Position numbers and translations under genes: made by a program. Below, piece after piece: positions 7,395-12,349 of a DNA stretch of 12,349 bases (within the stretch, counting starts at the first letter, position 1; each line of letters begins with the position of its first letter). The notes below the pieces were generated by a model, which made no database searches, was not told where the DNA came from, and saw nothing but the letters and a program-made list of their open reading frames with translations. The stretch covers positions 11,354 through 23,702 of the forward strand of contig BEXV01003848.1 of NCBI GenBank assembly GCA_003118195.1, in the 5' to 3' direction. This stretch comes from Hemicentrotus pulcherrimus. Lineage: Eukaryota; Echinodermata; Echinoidea; Camarodonta; Strongylocentrotidae.

Positions 7395-7430
7395 TCCGGG
7401 CGAGGTTCTCCAGGGATTAGGTGTCCGGAT

Positions 7431-7889
7431 ACGATATTGTTTGTTATGCCAGTGGAAGTAAATTGTCTGCGTTATCTTAATTTAAAATAAGGATCAATAA
7501 ATATCATAATCTGAATCTTCTATCCATTCACCTGAATCTTCTCACTGTATAATGTAAGTCTGATAACCGATTTGCTGTTTTCCTCCGGAGGAGACATGAT
7601 GTGTTCAGTTTCGTTGTTATGTATCAAGTATGATCTGAGCTCACCCGTTGAAAAAACACACGATATTCTGCAGATAAGGCGAGAATTAATTTTCGAAGTA
7701 TTCTTATTACACAAAATCATCAAAATATTTGTCATCAACTTCTTACGTGCATAAAGGTGCACCTGCAAATGGTGCTTGACTGGAGTACTACCCAGGGAGT
7801 GGAGCATGTGCACTATTTTGTGCAGAATAGCAAGTGAATCCAATGACTTTGGTAATTTCAATTAGCGCCTAGAAACCTATGCAAAGGTT
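7431..7889. other. Unassigned DNA with no convincing gene
   Basis: A minus-strand open frame (7861 to 7520) begins at TTG and has no recognisable domain. A 60-aa plus-strand frame overlaps it in antisense. A 12-bp palindrome TCCTCCGGAGGA lies at 7581-7592. I cannot support a gene here. Confidence 0.4.
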
Positions 7890-8020
7890 ATTGTTATTAT
7901 CAAAAATATTGTTATCCTTAATGGCAATTATTACAATGATAATAATACTAAACTAATCATAATATTAATTATTATCATTAATAAAGTAATAACAACAACA
8001 ACAATAATAACAATAGTACA
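7890..8020. repeat. AT-rich low-complexity and (AAC/AAT)n sequence
   Basis: Irregular ATT/AAT/AAC trinucleotide-rich sequence with an AACAACAACAACAATAATAAC run at about 7990-8011. Confidence 0.75.
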
Positions 8021-8149
8021 TTCTGATTTTTCCTCAAATGTACTGTAATCATTAACATTACAGTGTCGCAGATTGATATTAAAGGAAAGTTAACCTCAAC
8101 AAATAAGTTTAGGTATGCTGAAAGACGAATTCCATTACTGCCTATTGAT

Positions 8150-8183
<34 letters not shown>

Positions 8184-8458
8184 TGTTTAGTTTAACCAAG
8201 GCAGCCTCATCAGTATTGAAACTATTCTCCCTGAGGGCCCTAAAATCACATTATTACCCCGACTTTAGCCGAGATACAATGAAAGAGCGCTCAAGCACTC
8301 AAGGAATTTCTTCCTACCGGGTTAATTTACCGCACCTGGGTGAAATGTGGCAACTGTATATTAATGTCTTGCCAAAAGACGGTAGTTCCGCTTCGGGAGT
8401 CGAACCGCGAACCATGCGATCCACAGTCTGGTGACGTATCCACTAGACCTTGACTCCT
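8150..8458 (-). mobile_element. tRNA-derived SINE with (TTA)n tail
   Basis: On the minus strand the element starts near 8458 with a tRNA-like head. An A-box-like GGTCTAGTGGATA lies at about 8449-8437 and a perfect B box GGTTCGACTCC at 8406-8396, the pol III promoter arrangement. The body (8390-8250) includes CAAGACATTAATATACAG, a CACCCAGGTG block, TGAGCGCTCTTTCATTG and ATCTCGGCTAAAGTCGGGG. That is the layout of tRNA-SINEs common in marine invertebrates. The copy ends in a trinucleotide tail (8182-8152, about ten TTA units). The T-stem no longer pairs well, so it is a decayed copy and not a working tRNA gene. The 123-aa plus-strand frame over it is an artefact. Confidence 0.75.
8152..8182. repeat. 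(AAT)n microsatellite, SINE tail
   Basis: About ten uninterrupted TAA units. On the minus strand this is the 3' tail of the SINE. Poly-asparagine or poly-leucine runs seen in translation come from it. Confidence 0.9.
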
Positions 8459-9920
8459 CTACATGATGTACAATAATTCTCAAAGGTAATACAAAGTTCT
8501 GGTATGGAGTCGTGAATTTGGTTCAAATGAACATATTGGGAGCATATGCGATCCTGCAATATTCAATGATCATTGCCGTGGTTGAAATCGAGTCTTAAGT
8601 GATGAAATTGTGAACTTGAATAAACTCCTTATGTTGTATAGCTCCTCTTAAGCTTGATATTACTTTAGCTTCAAAACAATGTTTCTTGACTAAAATTATA
8701 TATCAGAGCTACATATTCCGAGATATTACGGTCGCAGGGGCTATTTGAAATTTATCAGGAGCAACGATAAATTTTATTTTTTAATTTCTCGAAATACTTA
8801 GCGTTTTAGAGCCCAATTTGTTCAAAGTTGCTAATGCTAACACTATATTTCACAATGGCAATCAAATTTTGAATTTCATAGTCCAATCCTGTTGGAAATA
8901 TTACCAAAACTTTGTGCCACCTTTAAAGGGATAGATGAGTGCACGGTTATCTCTAGTTGGAAAGACTTTTTAATTCATTAAGGAAATCTTTACTTTTCAA
9001 AAAAAAGGGAAATCATAAAGAATGCAGGAAATAATTTTTGAAGATATAGTTACAACGGAAGAATAATTGTAACTCAATTAATTAAAAAAAGAAAAAATAA
9101 ATCAGATGACAGATTTAGTTAATTTATGTGAAACCTTCACCAAACTATTTATGCGGTTATTGTTCTGACAATTGTAGTTAAAAATACAATAGCTGGTGAA
9201 TGAAATATTCGCACACACACGTGGAAAGGAAGCATCCATAAATGTGAATATATTTGATAACCGACTTTCCATACTACGCCACGTTATCAAGAAAATGGAG
9301 ATGGCCATGTCTTGCTGATATACTGCACATTATGCTAAGTTTATACCTCTCTAAAACACTTTGCTTGGGAATCCTGTAGAATAATGGGCGAGAACACAAT
9401 AATTTTCTCAGAATAATTAAATCTTTTTGGGGGGTGAAGTTTCCTCTAATAACGATAATGACTAATAAATTATAGGGTCTTATTTGTCCAAGGTATTTGC
9501 GCGTGGGCACTTCACACTCCCTCATTAATTTGAGAACAGGTATGGGTGCGCTAAATTGTAACCCTTGGAATGACACATAATACTTTTAGACTATAACCAA
9601 TACGATTACAAAGACTATCAGAAAATCAACCTTAAACAATTTCAATATTGTTGTCCATCATTGCCTTTTAAAATGTGCGGACATTACAAAGACGTATTAT
9701 GTAATGCAACATGATTTATACGGCATATACAATATTTCATTGAATTTGTCCTCGAGTTGATTTTGCGAAAGTCTTTCTGATTCTGTTCAACGTTTCTTTC
9801 CAATTAGTGTATGTAATTCACATTACATTTCAAAGGCAGCTCAAATTATTTGAAAAGGTACAATGCTCACCTTAAATGATGTAATGACGATAAAGATCTC
9901 GATGCTTTTACAATTTCTAG
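8459..9920. other. Long stretch without supportable genes
   Basis: AT-rich sequence. Minus-strand open frames at 9308-9102 and 9576-9274 were read. The second starts at GTG, and neither shows a domain or a splice arrangement. No tandem repeats, RNA genes or TIRs were recognised. Confidence 0.45.
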
Positions 9921-9988
9921 CAAATCTGATTCCTTGAACACGCATTCAAGTTTATTTTTACGGTGTCACGAGATATTTTTGCTTGAAG
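9921..9988 (+). CDS. Possible 68-nt internal exon bounded by strong splice signals
   Basis: A pyrimidine-rich acceptor ending in TTTACAATTTCTAG at 9920 and a near-consensus donor GAAG|GTAAGAATAAG at 9989 bound 68 bases. Only one frame is open across them. It encodes 22 residues, SDSLNTHSSLFLRCHEIFLL in the middle. No neighbouring exon can be linked and no family is recognised. A minus-strand frame overlaps its last bases, so at most one of the two is likely to be coding. Confidence 0.15.
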
Positions 9989-10276
9989 GTAAGAATAAGA
10001 AATATACTGTAATACTCTTCAATCTTGTTTTTCTTTTCATCACACTATCTGTCAAAGTCGATAGGAGATCATCAGGAAAATCTATGTTGGGTCGACCTTC
10101 GCTTTTGCCAATCGCTATCAATTCATGAACCGAGGGTAAACGATTAGGTATTCCTGACAACAAATACGGATCCAATTCTACTGTCACCTCAAACGTCCGG
10201 ATCCTGTCTAGCTTGTTGGCTCCACGTGGAATTGTTCTTGAAAGACAAAGCCTTAATGTTGTTGCTTATTCAAAGA
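9966..10276 (-). CDS. Unrecognised protein-like segment, partial exon or relic
   Basis: The minus strand is open from just after a TAA at 10276-10274 to 9966, with no ATG near its upstream end. The middle reads like genuine protein: RTIPRGANKLDRIRTFEV, then VELDPYLLSGIPNRLPSVHE, then GKSEGRPNIDFPDDLLSTLT. It is balanced in composition with few low-complexity residues, and its DNA is less AT-rich than its surroundings. A pyrimidine-rich acceptor-like CTTTGTCTTTCAAG lies at about 10245-10232. The downstream end becomes KK/FLF-rich, probably intron. I do not recognise the family. It could be an internal exon of a host gene or a piece of a transposon protein. Confidence 0.3.
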
Positions 10277-10459
10277 ATGCAGCATTTCCCAAAACATCCC
10301 GAAAACATCGCCAGTATTCTTCCCATCAAAGAGCTGTGTATTAAAGAGAAATTGCACCGTGTGAACAGTAGTTCCAAAAGATTCTTAAATATACAAATGG
10401 CAGTAGCAGCAACAAATACAATCACAACTATAGCAACCGTATACCACTACTGGTACTGC

Positions 10460-10570
10460 TTCTCCTACTACTATTACTATAACATCGTCTACTATTACCA
10501 ATAATATTAATACTTATAATGATTGATGATGATGAAAATGATTGCTGCCGCTGCTGTTGATGATGATGAA
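10460..10570. repeat. Trinucleotide-rich simple sequence (TAC/TAT, then GAT/GCT)
   Basis: TACTACTATTACTAT-like sequence at 10465-10500 is followed by GATGATGATGAAAATGATTG and a second GATGATGATGAAAAT at 10521-10572, with a CTGCCGCTGCTG insert. The plus-strand frame at 10226-10504 ends in a tyrosine-rich run derived from it. Confidence 0.75.
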
Positions 10571-10578
10571 AATTGTAA

Positions 10579-10611
10579 GCAGGGCTCGCTCGCTTTTAAA
10601 GCAAGACCTGC
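10579..10611. other. Imperfect hairpin
   Basis: GCAGG and CCTGC close the structure, and GCTTT and AAAGC pair in the inner stem with mismatches between. It has no T-run and no gene next to it, so no function is proposed. Confidence 0.35.
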
Positions 10612-11439
10612 GTAACTTTGAATAGAACTATCCTGTTTTTAAAATAAAACCTGATCGATGAGTACGTAAACTTATTATTTAATACTTACCTCTATATTGA
10701 TGATAGTTTCATGGATGTTCGGGAAGTTCAAGAATACATTTAAAAAGTAATTTGAATATGGGAACCACGTTGAAATTTCTGTTTTTAACACCTTCACCGA
10801 TGTGAGTGAGCTTAGTTCAGGTAGAAAGAAGCGTGGCAAGTACAGTTCTAGTCGATGGAGATGTGAAAAGGTGGACAGATTGCTCCAAAACTCACTAAAA
10901 CTAGCAGGAGTATGCTCAGTTCCAGGTTCCTTATAAACGAAAGAAAAATAGACGCAATCTTATGAATATCAATATTCTTTGATATCACAGATAAATGAGC
11001 ACACTTGAATACAATATATTGGTAGGTTATATCCCTGTATTATATTAAGTCTCCTCGGATTAAAAAAATAAGTTTTGTGAAAACAACCTATCATAATATA
11101 TGAAACGCATACCTCTACTTCTTGACACATCTATGACCTGTGATCCACTTACTCTTAAATCTAATCAGTTGGTCTTCCTATGGCGATATACATCGCAAAT
11201 CCAGTGACCATATTGTGAATTAGCGATTCGCATAGATTAAGTGATATCAACATATTTCAAACAATCATTACTTTCTCATTATTGATCCGATTAATTTTAA
11301 ACTTCCGCCATTCTGTTTCTCTTATTTTTCCACCTTCATTCAAATTAAAATATTACACGGGTAGGATTGCCTTTTAATCCATTGGGCAGCTTAATACACA
11401 TGGGAAGTTTCACAATAACTAAGTTGGACTTGAACTTTG
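10612..11439. other. Unassigned non-coding DNA
   Basis: AT-rich sequence without an open frame of note. No repeat or RNA signal was recognised. Confidence 0.45.
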
Positions 11440-11601
11440 CCAGGATTATTAAGCTGTCTTATGGATTAAGAGTTGATTTCACGTCTTCGATTATCCTGTG
11501 ATCCTCTTTTCTTCTTAGGATTAGGTGTTAAGGTGGTAGGGTGCAGGTAGTTAAGTTTGTATTGGTTGAGATGACTAATAAGGACAGCTTAATAATCCTG
11601 G
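11440..11601. mobile_element. Short inverted-repeat element (MITE candidate, 162 bp)
   Basis: CCAGGATTATTAAGCTGTC at 11440-11458 is matched exactly by its reverse complement at 11583-11601. Pairing continues imperfectly inward (CTTAT). The 124-bp interior is non-coding. Size and ends suit a MITE or foldback relic, but no convincing target duplication flanks it. A related CAGCTTAATA string occurs outside it near 11388. Confidence 0.45.
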
Positions 11602-11867
11602 TCATAATTTGAATACAACTGGATAACCATATACCATTTAAAACCATGAGATGCTCGTCTTTTGGATAGTGACGTTGATGGTCAGTCCCCAAACGTAAAT
11701 AATGATATCTGATTGAAACACGTCTGCAAAAACCATGCTTATTTCAACTGATGACAATAAACCAAGAGCGCTTATGAAGTTTAACTAATGCCTCTTGTGT
11801 ATTCCATCTATTTTCTACTAATTTTACTCTGCATCACGTTGGACATTCTTCCTCTGAGTATTACATA
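11602..11867. other. Unassigned non-coding DNA
   Basis: No supportable feature was seen in this stretch. Confidence 0.35.
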
Positions 11868-11869
11868 TA

Positions 11870-12185
11870 CAGTGCGTCTCAGAAAAAACGAAACCGAGAA
11901 TTATCGACGTTTGATCATAACTTCATCACAATTATAATTGATAAATGACACATATTTGGAAAGCTGAGATCCTCTTCTTTCATCTGATGTAACTCATATA
12001 ATGCATATTTCACGCATGGGTGATTAAGATGAAGTTGAAGAGAGGAAACCAAAAATTCATTTGGCGGACAGTATCTGAATTTCAAAGAGAAAATCACATT
12101 TCCAAAAAGTTGAGTTTCTGCCCTTTCATATGACACCTCAATCACGAAAAATGAGCTAGGAATAACAAAGTTCTGTATGTTTCAG
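11870..12185 (+). mobile_element. Mariner/Tc1-like terminus and adjoining repeat
   Basis: A TA dinucleotide at 11868-11869 precedes CAGTGCGTCTCAGAAAA at 11870. That is the form of Tc1/mariner terminal inverted repeats inserted at TA. The matching right end was not found before the C-rich array, so the element is either truncated or continues past the window. The minus strand carries a 76-aa frame (12145 to 11915) with segments such as ERAETQLFGNVIFSLKFRYC. It shows no DDE motif and is not recognisable transposase. I believe this sequence resembles a dispersed family in marine invertebrate genomes, but that is recollection, not a search. Confidence 0.35.
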
Positions 12186-12188
12186 ATC

Positions 12189-12349
12189 GTATCAGGACAA
12201 TTACCCCCTGGGCAATCACCCCCCGGGCATTTACCCCCGGGAAACTACCCTCGTAGGACGATTACCCCCCGGAAAATTACCCCCCGGAGAATCACCCCCC
12301 GAGGACAATTACCCCTCAACGACAATTACCCCCCGGAAAATTACCCCCC
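12189..12349. repeat. C-rich tandem array related to the foldback arms, cut by the window end
   Basis: About ten units close to GGACAATTACCCCCC, 14-18 bp each, run to the last base. They share the GGACAA-TACCCCC skeleton and orientation of the left arm at 6923-7105. They consistently carry ATTACC where that arm has mostly ACTACC, so this is a related subfamily. Only one orientation is seen; a G-rich partner arm may lie beyond the window. Confidence 0.85.

Larger units (their letters stand above)
6171..7430. mobile_element. Foldback element with arms of tandem ~15-bp units
   Basis: The left arm (6171-6264 plus 6923-7105) is a C-rich tandem array of units close to GGACAACTACCCCC, each 13-16 bp. 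At about 7105-7110 (CCTAGG) the orientation flips. The right arm (7107-7430) is the G-rich reverse complement (GGGGGTAGTTGTCC). The outer ends align as inverted repeats beyond the simple unit: GGACACCTA near 6173 pairs with TAGGTGTCC near 7426. GGATAAC blocks near 6202 also pair with GTTATCC near 7391. There is essentially no spacer at the centre. Long inverted arms made of ~15-bp tandem repeats are the hallmark of foldback transposons such as sea urchin TU and Drosophila FB. No target duplication was found at the outer ends and no transposase is encoded. The left arm is interrupted by the element at 6265-6922. Confidence 0.7.

Noticed and set aside
7107..7400. Telomere-like or firm G-quadruplex array
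   Set aside because: The unit is not a known telomeric repeat and the loops between G runs are mostly longer than 7 bases, so a firm quadruplex claim is not supported.
7520..7861. Minus-strand 113-aa frame
   Set aside because: It starts at TTG, has no domain and lies in unremarkable AT-rich sequence.
8063..8434. Plus-strand 123-aa frame with an asparagine run
   Set aside because: It spans the SINE in antisense and its (AAT)n tail.
8390..8458. Functional tRNA gene on the minus strand
   Set aside because: A and B boxes are present, but the T-stem does not pair and a SINE body with trinucleotide tail follows, so it is a SINE head.
9274..9576. Minus-strand 100-aa frame
   Set aside because: It begins at GTG and shows no motif, splice signals or compositional contrast with its surroundings.

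Overview
This window looks like non-coding, transposon-rich genomic DNA from an animal nuclear genome. It is AT-rich with short GC-rich islands. I see no bacterial operons or ribosome binding sites, and no long open reading frame. It contains a LINE endonuclease relic, a tRNA-headed SINE, foldback and TIR elements, minisatellites and (TA)n/(AAT)n microsatellites. Foldback DNA built of ~15-bp units, a histone-type stem-loop and the SINE style all fit a marine invertebrate (sea urchin or other deuterostome, or a mollusc). That assignment is an inference from repeat style and is weak.

Layout. 1-540: single-copy-looking DNA that ends in a LINE-like 3' tail. 932-1013: three hairpins matching the histone mRNA 3' stem-loop on the minus strand, with a purine-rich downstream element. 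1062-1521: frameshifted LINE endonuclease relic. 1676-1790 and 3457-3806: the same ~36-bp hairpin minisatellite at two places. 1982-2020 and 3232-3278: inverted copies of a module containing ACGT/CRE cores. The second copy lies just upstream of a minus-strand acidic reading frame (3148 to 2867), the best candidate first exon of a host gene. 5684-6096: promoter-like motifs ahead of an unrecognised 87-aa frame. 6171-7430: the most striking structure, a foldback element whose arms are tandem ~15-bp units, C-rich on the left and G-rich on the right. Its left arm is interrupted at 6265-6922 by a second TIR element with an 11-bp target duplication. 8150-8458: minus-strand tRNA-type SINE. 9921-10276: weak exon-like signals on both strands. 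11440-11601: small inverted-repeat element. 11870 onward: mariner-like terminus. 12189 to the end: a C-rich array related to the foldback arms.

No complete protein-coding gene can be demonstrated. All coding calls here are partial, relic or low confidence, and no set of genes can be shown to work together. The interest lies in the nested repeat history and in a few regulatory-like signals.
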